From: Kibdelosporangium persicum
GTDB lineage: Bacteria > Actinomycetota > Actinomycetes > Mycobacteriales > Pseudonocardiaceae
DNA length: 64,000 nt
Direction: 5' to 3'
Assembly: GCF_013280595.1 (NCBI RefSeq)
Contig: NZ_JAAATY010000021.1
Span: 62,001-126,000, forward strand
Position numbers and translations under genes: made by a program. Position 1 is the first letter of the stretch. Every line of letters starts with the position of its first letter. Below are positions 1 through 9,241 of the stretch, one piece after another. The notes under the pieces are model-generated. The model worked only from the letters and a program-made list of their open reading frames with translations, was not told where the DNA came from and did no database searches.

Positions 1-39
1 GGCCTGATCTGACCGGAACACGCGTTCCTGTCGCGCCGT

Positions 40-75
40 GCGCAAGCACAGCGAAGGCCTCGTCTGTGCTTGCGC
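40..75 (-). terminator. Hairpin terminator downstream of gpmA
   Basis: A perfect 12-bp inverted repeat, GCGCAAGCACAG at 40-51 and CTGTGCTTGCGC at 64-75, has a 12-nt loop. It lies 43 bp past the gpmA stop in the direction of transcription. There is no T-run, which is usual for high-GC actinomycete terminators. It could work in both directions. Confidence 0.6.
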
Positions 76-118
76 GTGCCTCTGGGACGCGTCCGCGGTT
101 CGCTGGGCGCCGGGCGGG

Positions 119-859
119 TCAGCGGCCCTGGTTGGCCACGGCCTTGATCGCGTCGGCCGCCGCGTCCGGGTCCAGGTACGTTCCGCCCGCGGTCACCGGC
201 TTCAGGTCGTCGTCCAGGTCGTAGCGCAGCGGGATGCCGGTCGGGATGTTCAGGCCGGCGATCGCTTCCTCGGAGATCCCGTCGAGGTGCTTGACCAGAG
301 CGCGCAACGAGTTGCCGTGCGCGGCGAGCAGCACGGTCTTGCCCGCGCGCAGGTCGGGGACGACGGCTGATTCCCAGTACGGCAGGAATCGGGCGACGAC
401 GTCCTTCAGGCACTCCGTGCGCGGCACCTCGATGTCCGTGTACCGGGTGTCGGCGTCCTGGCTGAACTCCGAGCCCAGCTCGATCGGCGGCGGCGGGGTG
501 TCGTAGCTGCGGCGCCAGAGCATGAACTGCTCCTCGCCGAACTCGTCCAGGGTCTGCTTCTTGTTCTTGCCCTGCAACGCTCCGTAGTGGCGCTCGTTCA
601 GGCGCCAGTCACGGCGCACCGGGATCCAGTGCCGGTCCGCCACGTCGAGCGCGATGTTGGCGGTCGAGATCGCCCGCCGCAGCAACGAGGTGTGCACGAT
701 GTCGGGCAGGATGTCCGCGTCACGCAGCAGCTGGCCGCCGCGCTCGGCCTCCTTGACACCCTTCTCGGACAAGGGGACGTCCACCCATCCGGTGAACAGG
801 TTCTGTGCGTTCCACACGCTCTCGCCGTGGCGGAGCAACACCAGGGTTCCGACTGACAT
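119..859 (-). CDS. gpmA: 2,3-bisphosphoglycerate-dependent phosphoglycerate mutase
   Basis: This cytosolic glycolytic enzyme interconverts 3- and 2-phosphoglycerate. The 246-residue protein begins [14 protein letters not shown], with the RHG phosphohistidine motif at residues 10-12. It also has the family LNERHYG block near residue 92, the second active-site histidine in AAHGNSLR near residue 183, and NIPTGIPL near the end. The length is standard for the family. An in-frame codon 78 nt upstream would add a 26-residue Arg/Pro-rich stretch unlike the family, so the ATG at 859 is preferred. A gpm gene near mshA and a YbjN gene matches the mycobacterial order Rv0486-Rv0489. Confidence 0.95.
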   Translation of the reverse strand: MSVGTLVLLRHGESVWNAQNLFTGWVDVPLSEKGVKEAERGGQLLRDADILPDIVHTSLLRRAISTANIALDVADRHWIPVRRDWRLNERHYGALQGKNKKQTLDEFGEEQFMLWRRSYDTPPPPIELGSEFSQDADTRYTDIEVPRTECLKDVVARFLPYWESAVVPDLRAGKTVLLAAHGNSLRALVKHLDGISEEAIAGLNIPTGIPLRYDLDDDLKPVTAGGTYLDPDAAADAIKAVANQGR

Positions 860-1251
860 ACCGCAGAGCCTGCCAGATCCGCCGGGTTTCACCCGAACAG
901 GTGTGCGCGGGCAACGCCTTTCGGCGCACCGGCCCACAGCCAGTTGTCCACCGGGCCGTGTCCGAAACAGAACTGTGACTTCTTTTCCCGGTTAAAACCC
1001 GAATGGGTTAAGCGCCAGGCTTGCTCTCGCCCGTGCGTTCTGCCAAGTTGACAAAGCTTCCACCGACCGGCTCCCACGCACTCCCCGGTCGGCCGGAGGC
1101 GGACGCGGCTCGTCTCCCCTGTCGAGCCGCACCCCGCTGGGGACGCTGGGGTGCCCCCCGCCCCACGCGTACGGTGCGGGACTTGCGTCACAGGGCGGCC
1201 TGAGAACGCGACTCCCCCTCGCTCGGGCCGTCCTGTGACGATGCCTTGGCC
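860..1251. other. Gene-free stretch with two hairpins
   Basis: No credible gene lies in this 392-bp gap between the gpmA start and the DUF4349 stop. It must carry the gpmA promoter, read leftward, but I cannot place it with confidence. A short inverted repeat, AACCC-GAAT-GGGTT at 996-1009, is followed on the minus strand by a TTTTAA run. A much stronger hairpin at 1186-1240 is listed separately. Confidence 0.5.
1186..1240 (-). terminator. Strong hairpin terminator after the DUF4349 gene
   Basis: Two 19-nt arms (1186-1204 and 1222-1240) pair with two mismatches around a 17-nt loop. The arms begin CGTCACAGG and end CCTGTGACG. The hairpin starts 12 nt past the stop codon at 1252, as expected for an intrinsic terminator of the leftward gene. 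Confidence 0.65.
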
Positions 1252-2160
1252 TCAAGCACTTTCCGTGACCGGCGTGGCCGGTTTCCTACGCCTGCGTCGG
1301 AAGTAGAGCGCCAGACCGGCCGGTATGCCGAAGGCCACCAGGAACGGCAGCAGCACGCCGAACACCCGGGTCACCCCGGTGAAGAAGTCCCCGAACGCGC
1401 CCCAGCCCTCGGACAGTCCGTCGAAGAAGCCGGGGCCTGCGGCCTCGACCGGCACGGGCGGCGGCGCGTTCTCCCTGCCGAACTGAAGCGTCACTGTGGA
1501 CAGTGCGACCTTGCCGGTGAGCGCGTCGCGCCTGCTCTGCAACGACTCCAGGTCGCTCTGCCGGCGCGTCAGCTCGCTTTCGATCTGCGCGATCTCCGAG
1601 ACACTCGACGCGCGGGCCAGCAGCGCCTGCATCCGGGTGACGCTCTCACGCTAGGTGGCCACCCGGGATTCGAGGTCGACGACCTGTTCGGTGACGTCCT
1701 CGGCCTGTTTGTGCTGGACCTTGATGGTGCCGAGGTCGGCGAGCTGCCGCAGCGCCGCGTCGAACCTGTCCGCCGGGATACGCAGCGTGATGGACGCCTT
1801 GTCGCCCCGGGACTCCTCCTGCCCGGTGAACCCCTGGTTGCTCGTGGCGATCGAACGGGCCGCGGTGACGGCCTCGAACGTGTCCTTCACGGTCATCTCG
1901 ATCCGCGCGGTCTGCACGAGCTTGCGTTCCTGCACCGGCGCGGGCGGTTGCTGCTCCTGCTTCGGAGCCTCCTGTTGCGCCCCGCCGCCGCCCGCGGGCG
2001 CACCACCCGAACCAGGTCCGGCGGCGTTGTTCGGCTGCGCCGGCGCGGCGATCCCCGCGGCCGATCCGGCGTCACCACCGCTACTGGAACAAGCCGTCAA
2101 CCCCAGAAGCAGAGCCACCCCCGCGACCGAGACGGACAAGCCACTCTTTCGTCTGCTCAT
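1252..2160 (-). pseudogene. DUF4349 lipoprotein gene with an in-frame TAG
   Basis: The frame would encode a 302-residue DUF4349-type envelope lipoprotein. It has a signal peptide with lipobox LTAC near residue 28, a Pro/Gln/Gly-rich linker, the conserved DUF4349 core (residues about 85-210), a coiled-coil stretch after the TAG, and a C-terminal membrane helix followed by RRRRRK. Codon 170 (1651-1653) is TAG. The reading frame and family similarity continue unbroken on both sides, from DLESRVAT to RESVTRMQALLARA. Family members usually have an ordinary residue here, often glutamine, so a CAG-to-TAG change would explain it. As written, the product stops after 169 residues and loses its membrane anchor. 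It may be a recent pseudogene, a sequencing error or, less likely, readthrough. Confidence 0.8.
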
Positions 2161-2206
2161 GCACCCCAGACGGAAGGCCGGCGGACGCGCGTTGGCCGGA
2201 CCGGGG

Positions 2207-2716
2207 TCACGAGTCGGACACCCTCTGGTCACCGTCCGGCTTCGCCAGATGCTCGAACGCCTTCAGGTTGGCCAGCGACTCGCCGCGGGAGGTCCGCCAC
2301 TCCCATTCGCGCTTGATGGACGTGGCGAAGCCGATCTCCAGCAGCACGTTGAAGTCGCCGTCCGCGGCCTCCAGCACCTGACCGAGCAGCCGGTCCAGTT
2401 CGTCCGGTGTGACCGCGTGCAGGCCGATCCGGCCGAGCAGGTAGATGTCGCCGACACTGTCGATCGTGTAGTGCACGCCGTAGAGCTTGGCGTTGCGGCG
2501 CAACAGGAAGCGGTAGACCTCCTGGTGCGCCTCGTCCGGGCGGCGACAGACGAACGCCTCCACCACCAGCGCGTGCTCGCCGACGATCAGCCAGCAGTTG
2601 GTCTGGAGTTTCTTCGTGCCGGGCAGGGTCACGAAGAACTTGCCGGGCTCCGGGCGGTCGTAGGCGATCTCCCGCTCGTCCAAAGTGGACTTGATCACTT
2701 CGTCCACATCGGTCAC
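2207..2716 (-). CDS. YbjN domain-containing protein (Rv0487-like)
   Basis: This 169-residue cytosolic protein starts [14 protein letters not shown] and belongs to the YbjN (type III secretion chaperone-like fold) family. Core blocks such as [17 protein letters not shown] and [19 protein letters not shown] are evident. The GTG at 2716 overlaps the mshA stop as GTGA, so translation is probably coupled. The neighbour of mshA in mycobacteria (Rv0487) is the same type of gene. The biochemical role is unknown; co-conservation suggests a link to mycothiol or redox physiology, which is inference. Confidence 0.85.
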   Translation of the reverse strand: MTDVDEVIKSTLDEREIAYDRPEPGKFFVTLPGTKKLQTNCWLIVGEHALVVEAFVCRRPDEAHQEVYRFLLRRNAKLYGVHYTIDSVGDIYLLGRIGLHAVTPDELDRLLGQVLEAADGDFNVLLEIGFATSIKREWEWRTSRGESLANLKAFEHLAKPDGDQRVSDS

Positions 2717-3999
2717 GACGCCACCTCCGCCTGGTCCTGCACCTCCCGGAACGCTACCGCAGCCCGCATGTACGCGCCGATCAGCTCGTCGGTCGTGTGG
2801 TCCCACGAGAACGCCCGCGCGTGGTTCACCGCTCCCGCCGACAACGTCGCGTGCAGGTCCGGACAACTCAAGCGCGCCAACGCGTTCGCCCATTCGACCG
2901 AAGAATGCCCAGGCACGAGCAATCCGGACACACCGTCGTTCACCGCGACGCGCAGGCCGCCGACGTCCGTGGCCACGACAGGCGTGCCACATGCTTGCGC
3001 CTCAACGGCCACGAGCCCGAAGGACTCGTTGTGACTCGGCACCGCAACGGCATCCGCGGCACGGTAGACCTGCGCCAACGAGGGACCGGGAAGCGGCGGC
3101 AGGAACCGCACGACATCCTGGATTCCCAGGTGTACGGCCAACTCCTGCAACGCGCGGGGCTGTTCCAGACCGGTGCCCGACGGTCCGCCGACCACCAGGA
3201 CGACGAGCTTGGACCGGTCGGCGAGTCCCTGGGACAGCAGTTCCGCGGCGGCGTGCAGCAGGACGTCCGGCGCCTTCAACGGCTGGATCCGGCCGACGAA
3301 CGCGAACACCGTGGCGTCGGGCGCGATCCCGAGGAACGACCGCGCTTCGCGCCGCGAGCCGGGGGTGAACTGCCTGAGGTCCACGCCGGGCAGGACCGTG
3401 CTGACCTTGGCCGGGTCGGCGTCGTACCGGCGGATCAGGTCGTGGGCCTCCGCCTCGGTGTTGGCCACGAGGCTGTCCGCCTGGTCGACGACCTGCTGCT
3501 CACCGATCTCACGCAGCCGCGGCTCCGGTGTGTCGCCTTCGGCGAGGGCCGCGTTCTTCACCCGGGCCAACGTGTGCGCCGTGTGCACGAGCGGAACGCC
3601 CCAGCGGTCCCGGGCCAGCCAGCCGACCTGCCCGGAGAGCCAGTAGTGCGAGTGCACGAGGTCGTAGAAACCGGGCTCGTTGTTCGCCTCGGTCCGCAAC
3701 ACCGCCGCGGTGAAGGCGCACAGCTGCGCCGGTAGCTCACTGCGGTCGAGCGTCTCGTACGGCCCGGCGTGCACGTGCCGGACGAGCACGCCCGGCGCCA
3801 GTTCGGCCACCGGGGGCAGTTCGGACGAGGTGGCCCGCGTGAAGACCTCGACCTCGATGCCGCGCTCGGCCATCCGGGTGGCGGTCTGGGCGATGTACAC
3901 GTTCATGCCACCCGCGTCGCCCGTCCCAGGCTGCTCCAACGGCGAAGTGTGCACCGACAGCAGCGCGACACGGCGGGGAGGCCGAAGCCATCGAGTCAC
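2713..3999 (-). CDS. mshA: D-inositol-3-phosphate glycosyltransferase MshA
   Basis: MshA catalyses the first committed step of mycothiol synthesis, transferring GlcNAc from UDP-GlcNAc to 1-D-myo-inositol 3-phosphate. The 428-residue GT4 protein has the MshA signature [19 protein letters not shown] near residues 17-35, [12 protein letters not shown] near 116, the [13 protein letters not shown] sugar-nucleotide loop, and the [19 protein letters not shown] motif in the C-terminal Rossmann domain. The ATG overlaps the upstream hydrolase stop (ATGA), and the 3' end overlaps the YbjN start, so the three genes appear to form one transcript. Confidence 0.96.
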   Translation of the reverse strand: MTRWLRPPRRVALLSVHTSPLEQPGTGDAGGMNVYIAQTATRMAERGIEVEVFTRATSSELPPVAELAPGVLVRHVHAGPYETLDRSELPAQLCAFTAAVLRTEANNEPGFYDLVHSHYWLSGQVGWLARDRWGVPLVHTAHTLARVKNAALAEGDTPEPRLREIGEQQVVDQADSLVANTEAEAHDLIRRYDADPAKVSTVLPGVDLRQFTPGSRREARSFLGIAPDATVFAFVGRIQPLKAPDVLLHAAAELLSQGLADRSKLVVLVVGGPSGTGLEQPRALQELAVHLGIQDVVRFLPPLPGPSLAQVYRAADAVAVPSHNESFGLVAVEAQACGTPVVATDVGGLRVAVNDGVSGLLVPGHSSVEWANALARLSCPDLHATLSAGAVNHARAFSWDHTTDELIGAYMRAAVAFREVQDQAEVAS

Positions 4000-4862
4000 T
4001 CCGAAGCCCCCATGACCCGATCCGTGAACTCCAGCAACATCTCGTCGAACTCCTCAGTGCGTTCGGCGAAGGGCATGTGCCCGGTCTTGGGAAACCAACG
4101 CAGTTCGGCGCCGGGAATCTTCCCGGATGTGTACTCCGCCACACTGGGGTCGACAACGGCGTCCAACTGCCCGTGCGCCACCAGCGTCGGCACGTTGATC
4201 AGCTGGAGCACTCCTGAGCTGTCGAAATCCCGCCGGAACATGGCTCGCCGGACCTCCCACGGCACCCGCAGCGCGTCGCCGACGATCCGCTGGCTCAGCT
4301 CACCCGGCAGGTGCGTCTCGGCCATTCCCCGGACGAACTCGGTGAACCCCCTGGCGGCCATGTCGAGGTCCTCCAGGTTGACGTACGGCACCACCGCCCG
4401 CATCGCGGTCCCCGGCCCGGCGCCCGGCCGGTCACGGCCGACCTCGGTGGCGGCCGAGGCGAACACGATCCCGGCCAGGTCCTGGTCGCCGAACGAACGC
4501 AGGTAGTCGGTGATCACCGCGCCGCCGTACGACCAGCCGACCAGCACGACGGGCCTGCCGACCAGGTCGATCACGGCGGCGACGTCGTCGGCCCACGCTT
4601 CGGCGTCGCTGTAGCCGCCGTCCGGGTCCGGCACGTCCGACGCGCCGTGGCCACGCAGGTCAGGCGCGGCGAGCCGGTACTTGCCGGTCAGCTTCGGATC
4701 CGCCAGCTGAGCCGACCACGCGGCGCTGGACTGTGCCCAGCCGTGCAGCAGCACGATCGCCGGGGCACCGGGCGGACCGGCCGTGCGCACCGCCAGCCGG
4801 ACCCCGTTGCCCCCGACGACCTGGTGCAGGGTGGTTATTTGATCGCTGACATGCTCTTCCAC
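3996..4862 (-). CDS. Alpha/beta-fold hydrolase
   Basis: This is a cytosolic alpha/beta hydrolase of about 288 residues. It shows the oxyanion motif LLHGW, the nucleophile elbow GWSYGG (Ser near residue 111), the acid in [12 protein letters not shown], and the histidine in FPKTGHMPF. The substrate cannot be predicted. The GTG at 4862 has a GGGA a few bases upstream. A TTG at 4883 is also in frame but lacks a ribosome-binding site. The 5' end overlaps the 3' end of the L,D-transpeptidase gene and the 3' end overlaps mshA by 4 nt, so it sits inside a tight leftward operon. Confidence 0.85.
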   Translation of the reverse strand: MEEHVSDQITTLHQVVGGNGVRLAVRTAGPPGAPAIVLLHGWAQSSAAWSAQLADPKLTGKYRLAAPDLRGHGASDVPDPDGGYSDAEAWADDVAAVIDLVGRPVVLVGWSYGGAVITDYLRSFGDQDLAGIVFASAATEVGRDRPGAGPGTAMRAVVPYVNLEDLDMAARGFTEFVRGMAETHLPGELSQRIVGDALRVPWEVRRAMFRRDFDSSGVLQLINVPTLVAHGQLDAVVDPSVAEYTSGKIPGAELRWFPKTGHMPFAERTEEFDEMLLEFTDRVMGASE

Positions 4863-6007
4863 TTGTCCCACGAGAACAGCCAATCATTGACGTCCGATGT
4901 CGTGGGGAAATTCGCCTGCGATCCGGTGATTTCCACCGGATCGCCGATCAGCACCGCGTCGAACACCGCCTTGGCGTCGGCCTCGAACAGGTTCACACAG
5001 CCGTGCGACGTGTTGGCCTTGCCGATGTTGGCGCGGTTCTCCTCGTTCTCGTGGATGAACTCGCCATGGTTGGAGATCCGCACGGCCCACTTCTTCTTGA
5101 CGTTGGTGTAGCCGTAGCGCGGGTTGGAGAAGTCGCCGACCTCTTCCTTGGCCATCACGATGACCGTGCCGTTCGGCGTGTTCAGGTTCGGGTCGGCGTC
5201 CTTGCCGTTGCTCGCCGGGTACGTCGCGGCCAGCGCGCCGTCCCGGTAGACCTTGAGGTTGTGGTCCGGCGTGTGGACCTTCAGCACCTGGTTGCGGCCG
5301 ATCTTGAACTTGCTGGTCACGTCCGCGCGGCCGTACCCGTTGCCGTAGTTCACGCCGTAGAGGCTGGCCGAGACGCTGACCTGCGTGTTGGCCGGCCAGT
5401 ACTCCTTGGGCCGCCAGTCCACCTGGGTCGCCGATAACCATGCCCACGACCCCTCGACCTTGGTCGGCGAGGTCTCGACCTTCAACGCCTTCTCGGCGGC
5501 GGCCTTGTCCTTCGGCGCGGTGTCGAACTTCACGCTGATCGGCATGCCCACGCCGACCGTGGCGTTGTCCACCGGGTTGACCGTGGCCCTGATCTGCTTG
5601 GCCGGGGTCATCGTGGTGAAGCTGCCCTTGAGCTCGACGTCCTTGTTGTCGGTGCCCTTTGCCTTCGCGGCGTACGTGTAGGTCTTGCCGTAGCCGAGCT
5701 TCTCGGTGTTGGTCCAGCTCAGCTTGTCGGCCGCGATCTCGCCCTTGACCTGCTTGCCCTCCGTGTTGGTCAGCGTGGCCTCGGTGAGCGTGCCCTCGGT
5801 CACCGAGATCCTGACCGGCTTGAGGACCTCGACGTCCTTGGCGTCGGCGGCCGGATCGGCGACGATCTTCGCCTTCGGGGCCCCACCGTCTCCGGGAGCC
5901 TCACCCACGGCGTTGGGATGGCCTTCCTCCGTCGAGGAACAGCCTGCGACTGCGAGTACGGCGGAGAGAAGAAACGCGCTGATTACCGTTCTTCGTCCTG
6001 CCCGCAC
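4835..6007 (-). CDS. L,D-transpeptidase lipoprotein (LprQ/LdtMt5-like)
   Basis: This envelope enzyme is predicted to form 3-3 peptidoglycan cross-links. The 390-residue protein has a lipoprotein signal peptide with lipobox AVAGC (Cys23), two Ig-like domains (about residues 45-235), and a YkuD catalytic domain with the SHGCVN motif (catalytic Cys337). It ends in a Trp-rich tail, DWLFSWDKW, typical of Ldt proteins. Its position beside murB and near mshA matches LprQ (Rv0483) of M. tuberculosis. The 3' end overlaps the hydrolase gene by 28 nt, counting from the chosen GTG. Confidence 0.93.
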   Translation of the reverse strand: MRAGRRTVISAFLLSAVLAVAGCSSTEEGHPNAVGEAPGDGGAPKAKIVADPAADAKDVEVLKPVRISVTEGTLTEATLTNTEGKQVKGEIAADKLSWTNTEKLGYGKTYTYAAKAKGTDNKDVELKGSFTTMTPAKQIRATVNPVDNATVGVGMPISVKFDTAPKDKAAAEKALKVETSPTKVEGSWAWLSATQVDWRPKEYWPANTQVSVSASLYGVNYGNGYGRADVTSKFKIGRNQVLKVHTPDHNLKVYRDGALAATYPASNGKDADPNLNTPNGTVIVMAKEEVGDFSNPRYGYTNVKKKWAVRISNHGEFIHENEENRANIGKANTSHGCVNLFEADAKAVFDAVLIGDPVEITGSQANFPTTSDVNDWLFSWDKWKSMSAIK

Positions 6008-6085
6008 GTCAACCTCCGTCTAAGTCCGTCCATCTACCAGTAAGGACGCACCCAGAGGCATCCGGTGTGCCGAAAGTGACTCCGG

Positions 6086-7174
6086 TCACAGTGTGACGCC
6101 CACCAACACCGGCTCTGCCTCAAGCAGTACGCCGAAAACCCTGTGCACCCCGTCGCGGACTTCCCTGGCCAACGACACCAGATCCGCTGTCGTGCCGTCG
6201 CCCCGGTTGGTCAGCGCCAGCGTGTGGCTGTGCGACAGGGACACACGGTTCCCAGGTCCTGGATACCCCTTCGCGAAGCCCGCACGCTCGATCAGCCACG
6301 CGGCCGACAGCTTTCCGCCACCGTCCGCCGGGTACTGCGGGATGCGCACGTCCGTGCCGACGTGTGCGGCGATCCGGGCGAGCGCCTCGTCGAGTTCGTC
6401 GTGCGACAGCACCGGGTTGGTGAAGAACGAGCCCGCGCTCCACGTGTCGTGGTCGTCCTCGTCGAGCACCATTCCCTTGCCGCGCCTCAGGTCCAGCACG
6501 GACTGACGGACCCGCTCGACGGGCGCGCGTTCACCCGGCGCGACCCCGAGGGTGTTGGCCAGTTCGGCGTACCGGATCGGCGCGGACATGCCCGTGTCGG
6601 CCAGTTCGAACCGCACACGCAGCACGACCGCGCGGTTGGTGCCCTTCAACACACTCGTGCGGTAGGCCAGGCCGAGCTGGTCGGGCGTGAGCGTCCGGAC
6701 CTCACCACTGGCACGGTCGAGCAGGTCGACGGACACCAGCAGCTCGGACACCTCGACGCCGTACGCGCCGACGTTCTGCACCGGCGTGGCGCCGACCAGA
6801 CCGGGGATGCCCGACAGGCATTCCAGCCCGCCCAGGCCCGCGGAGACGGTCTTGGCGACGACGTCGTCCCAGTTCTCACCCGCCTCGGCGGTGAGCTGCA
6901 CGACACCGGCCGACGTGGAGTCCATGCCGACGCCCTTGGTGGCGATGTGCACCACTGTTCCGTCGAAGCCCTCGTCGGCGACCAGCACGTTCGACCCGCC
7001 GCCGAGCACCAGCAGCGGCTCGCCCGCCGCGTCGGCCGCACGGACCGCGTCGATCACCTCACGCGCGGTTCTCGCTTCGATGAATCTCGTGGCCGGGCCG
7101 CCAAGGCGTAGCGTCGTGTAGCCGCTCAGCTCAACCGCTGAACGGACGTGGATGCCGGGAGGCGAGGTCGTCAC
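6086..7174 (-). CDS. murB: UDP-N-acetylenolpyruvoylglucosamine reductase
   Basis: MurB is a cytosolic FAD enzyme that reduces UDP-GlcNAc-enolpyruvate to UDP-MurNAc. Visible family blocks are TTLRLGGPA near the N terminus, LGGGSNVLVADEGF for FAD binding, GLVGATPVQNVGAYG, the catalytic serine in WSAGSFFTNP, and the C-terminal LSHSHTLALTNRG. The GTG at 7174 gives 362 residues. A TTG at 7183 has the better-spaced ribosome-binding site (GGAGG six bases before it) and adds only three residues, so the start is not settled. The gene is divergent from the DUF2505 gene by only about 25 bp. Confidence 0.93.
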   Translation of the reverse strand: MTTSPPGIHVRSAVELSGYTTLRLGGPATRFIEARTAREVIDAVRAADAAGEPLLVLGGGSNVLVADEGFDGTVVHIATKGVGMDSTSAGVVQLTAEAGENWDDVVAKTVSAGLGGLECLSGIPGLVGATPVQNVGAYGVEVSELLVSVDLLDRASGEVRTLTPDQLGLAYRTSVLKGTNRAVVLRVRFELADTGMSAPIRYAELANTLGVAPGERAPVERVRQSVLDLRRGKGMVLDEDDHDTWSAGSFFTNPVLSHDELDEALARIAAHVGTDVRIPQYPADGGGKLSAAWLIERAGFAKGYPGPGNRVSLSHSHTLALTNRGDGTTADLVSLAREVRDGVHRVFGVLLEAEPVLVGVTL

Positions 7175-7199
7175 GGGCGTCAACGGTAACCTCCGGTTC

Positions 7200-7691
7200 A
7201 TGCCTAGCCGTATGGAGCACCGGGCGAGGTTCGCCGCCCCTGCCGAATCCGTGTACGCCGCGGTCGTCGATCCGGCGTTCCTGACCGACCGGCTCGATGC
7301 TCTCGGCGGCAACAACGCCTCCGTCGTGAACCGCACGGAGTCGGCACAGGCCACGACGTTCGAGGTCCGCCAGGGGCTTGCCGCGGAACATCTTCCCTCA
7401 GCTGTGCGCACCCTGCTGAAGGGCGACCTGGTCGTTCACCGTACTGAGACCTGGCGGCCGGACGGGACCGGCACCGTCAAGGCCGCCGTGCAGGGCGTTC
7501 CCGGCGAGATCGACGGCACCATGCGGCTGTCCGACGTGGACGGCGGCGCGGAGTGGGTGACCTCGCTGACGGTCAAGGTGAGCATCCCGCTGGTCGGCGG
7601 CAAGATCGAGAAGTCGATCGGCGACCAGGTGCTGAAACTGCTGGCCAGCGAGGCCGCGTTCACCGAGAAATGGCTCGCACACCGCGGCTAG
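7200..7691 (+). CDS. DUF2505 (SRPBCC-fold) protein
   Basis: This 163-residue protein starts MPSRMEHRARFAAPAESVY and fits DUF2505, a START/SRPBCC-like ligand-binding fold. It has the typical EHRARF beginning, VRQGLAAEHLPSAVRTLLKGD in the middle, and a final helix, EKWLAHRG. No signal peptide or membrane segment is visible. Its ligand is unknown. It diverges from murB and its 3' end overlaps the next gene by 22 nt, suggesting co-transcription with the methyltransferase-like gene. A second ATG at 7212 is possible. Confidence 0.8.
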   Translation: MPSRMEHRARFAAPAESVYAAVVDPAFLTDRLDALGGNNASVVNRTESAQATTFEVRQGLAAEHLPSAVRTLLKGDLVVHRTETWRPDGTGTVKAAVQGVPGEIDGTMRLSDVDGGAEWVTSLTVKVSIPLVGGKIEKSIGDQVLKLLASEAAFTEKWLAHRG

Positions 7692-8479
7692 CCGCGGGCC
7701 GGGCCCGCGCGCTCGGCGTACCCACGCGCGGCACCACGAACCCGAACCGGCTGCGCAAAGTGGACCGGTGGATGACCGGGACACCGTGGGTCGCCTCGGT
7801 ACTGCGCGACGCGCCCGATCCGCTCGTGGTCGACCTCGGCTACGGCTCGTCACCCGTGACCACGGTCGAGCTCGCGTCGCGGCTTGCCGTCGTCCGGTCC
7901 GACGTCCGCGTGCTCGGGCTGGAGCTCGATCCGGACCGGGTCGAGGCGGGCAAGGCCGCGGCCGACCCGCCACGGCTGGACTTCCGGCGCGGTGGTTTCG
8001 AACTGGCCGGGGCACGCCCGGTGCTGCTGCGTGCGTTCAACGTGTTGCGCCAGTACACCGAGGCAGACGCGGCTGACGCGTGGCAGGCCATGTTGTCCCG
8101 GCTGGCTCCCGGCGGGTTGCTCGTCGAGGGCACGTGCGACGAGATCGGCAGGCGTTGCTGCTGGGTGACGTTGTCCGTGGCCGGCCCGTTCGCGTTCACG
8201 TTGGCGTGCCTGCCTTCCGACATCTCACAGCCGTCCGATTTGGCCGAACGGCTGCCGAAGTCGTTGATCCACCGCAACATCCCGGGTGAACGGATTCACG
8301 ACCTGCTCAAGGCCATGGACGCGCACTGGGCGGCGGCCGCCCCGGTGAGCCCCTACGGCCCACGGGCGCGCTGGGTCGAGACGATCAGCCGGCTTTCGTC
8401 GGACGACTGGCCGGTGCTGGACACCAGGCGGCGGTGGCGAATGGGCGAGGTCACCCTCTCGTGGTCGATGTTCCACTAG
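7670..8479 (+). CDS. SAM-dependent methyltransferase-like protein
   Basis: The 269-residue protein has a class I Rossmann SAM-binding pattern: VVDLGYGSSPVTTVELA (motif I), LGLELDPDRVEAGKA (motif II), LLRAFNVLRQY (motif IV region) and LAPGGLLVEGTCDE. The substrate is unknown. The ATG at 7670 lies inside the 3' end of the DUF2505 gene. The gene is in line with the mycothiol-dependent-type enzyme and purU genes, with gaps of 10 and 14 bp, so 7200-10102 may form one rightward operon. Confidence 0.8.
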   Translation: MARTPRLAAGRARALGVPTRGTTNPNRLRKVDRWMTGTPWVASVLRDAPDPLVVDLGYGSSPVTTVELASRLAVVRSDVRVLGLELDPDRVEAGKAAADPPRLDFRRGGFELAGARPVLLRAFNVLRQYTEADAADAWQAMLSRLAPGGLLVEGTCDEIGRRCCWVTLSVAGPFAFTLACLPSDISQPSDLAERLPKSLIHRNIPGERIHDLLKAMDAHWAAAAPVSPYGPRARWVETISRLSSDDWPVLDTRRRWRMGEVTLSWSMFH

Positions 8480-8489
8480 GCTCCGGTGA

Positions 8490-9227
8490 GTGGATCACGA
8501 GACGTACATCGCGCACATCGTGGAACAATCCGAGGCCCTGCAGGCGGCGGCGGTCGCGGCCGGGCCGTCGGCACCGGTGCCCACTTGTCCGAAGTGGACA
8601 GTTCAGGACCTGGTCAGGCACATCGCACGCGTCCACGCCTGGGTGTGTGAGTCGCTGAAGCGCACCCCGGCGGACGCCCGCCCCGACGCCCCGGTGGCCC
8701 CGAAGGACTGGGACGAGCTGCTCAGCTGGTGGGAGGGCGTGCGGACCGAGATGGTCACCACCCTCGGCGCGTCGGAGCCGGGCAAACCGGCCTGGGGCTT
8801 CCTTCCCGAGCTGGGATCGTACGGCTGGTGGGCACGCCGCCAGGCGCATGAGACGGCGATCCACCGCCTGGACGCCGAACACGCCCGTTCGGAGAACGTG
8901 CCGACGCTGCTGTTCGACTCCGAGCTCGCCGCCGACGGCATCGACGAGGTCCTCACCGTGCTGTCGCCGGCTCTCGCGAGGGTGAAGCGGCCCGAGGTGA
9001 CCGTCGAGGGAACGCTCCTGGTGCACGCGGCGGACGCAGGCCGGGCGTGGATGGTGCACGCCCACGGCGGAGCGGTGGAGGTCGGCCCGGTCGAGGACTC
9101 CGCGACCGACGCCGACGCGAACCTGGCGGGCACGGCCGACGCGGTGTTCCGGGCGTGCTGGAAGCGGCCCAGCCACGCGATCCTGAACGGGCGGGAGGAG
9201 CTCATGCGGGCCGTCAACGGCGGCTGA
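8490..9227 (+). CDS. Maleylpyruvate isomerase-type mycothiol-dependent protein
   Basis: This 245-residue protein belongs to the MDMPI/DinB-like family, whose members are metal-dependent mycothiol S-transferases or isomerases. The N-terminal four-helix region has the conserved WTVQDLVRHIARVHAWV helix, and the metal-binding pattern continues in QAHETAIHRLDAE near residue 130, with candidate His ligands. The C-terminal MDMPI_C part follows. The substrate is unknown. GTG is the start. Having mshA 5 kb away fits use of mycothiol but does not prove it. Confidence 0.85.
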   Translation: MDHETYIAHIVEQSEALQAAAVAAGPSAPVPTCPKWTVQDLVRHIARVHAWVCESLKRTPADARPDAPVAPKDWDELLSWWEGVRTEMVTTLGASEPGKPAWGFLPELGSYGWWARRQAHETAIHRLDAEHARSENVPTLLFDSELAADGIDEVLTVLSPALARVKRPEVTVEGTLLVHAADAGRAWMVHAHGGAVEVGPVEDSATDADANLAGTADAVFRACWKRPSHAILNGREELMRAVNGG

Positions 9228-9241
9228 GACAATCTCCAGTC

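Noticed and set aside
1655-3034. Long plus-strand frame opposite the DUF4349, YbjN and mshA genes
   Set aside because: It is antisense to genes with clear families, and its product is Arg/Ala/Pro-rich with no motif, as expected of mirrored frames in GC-rich DNA.
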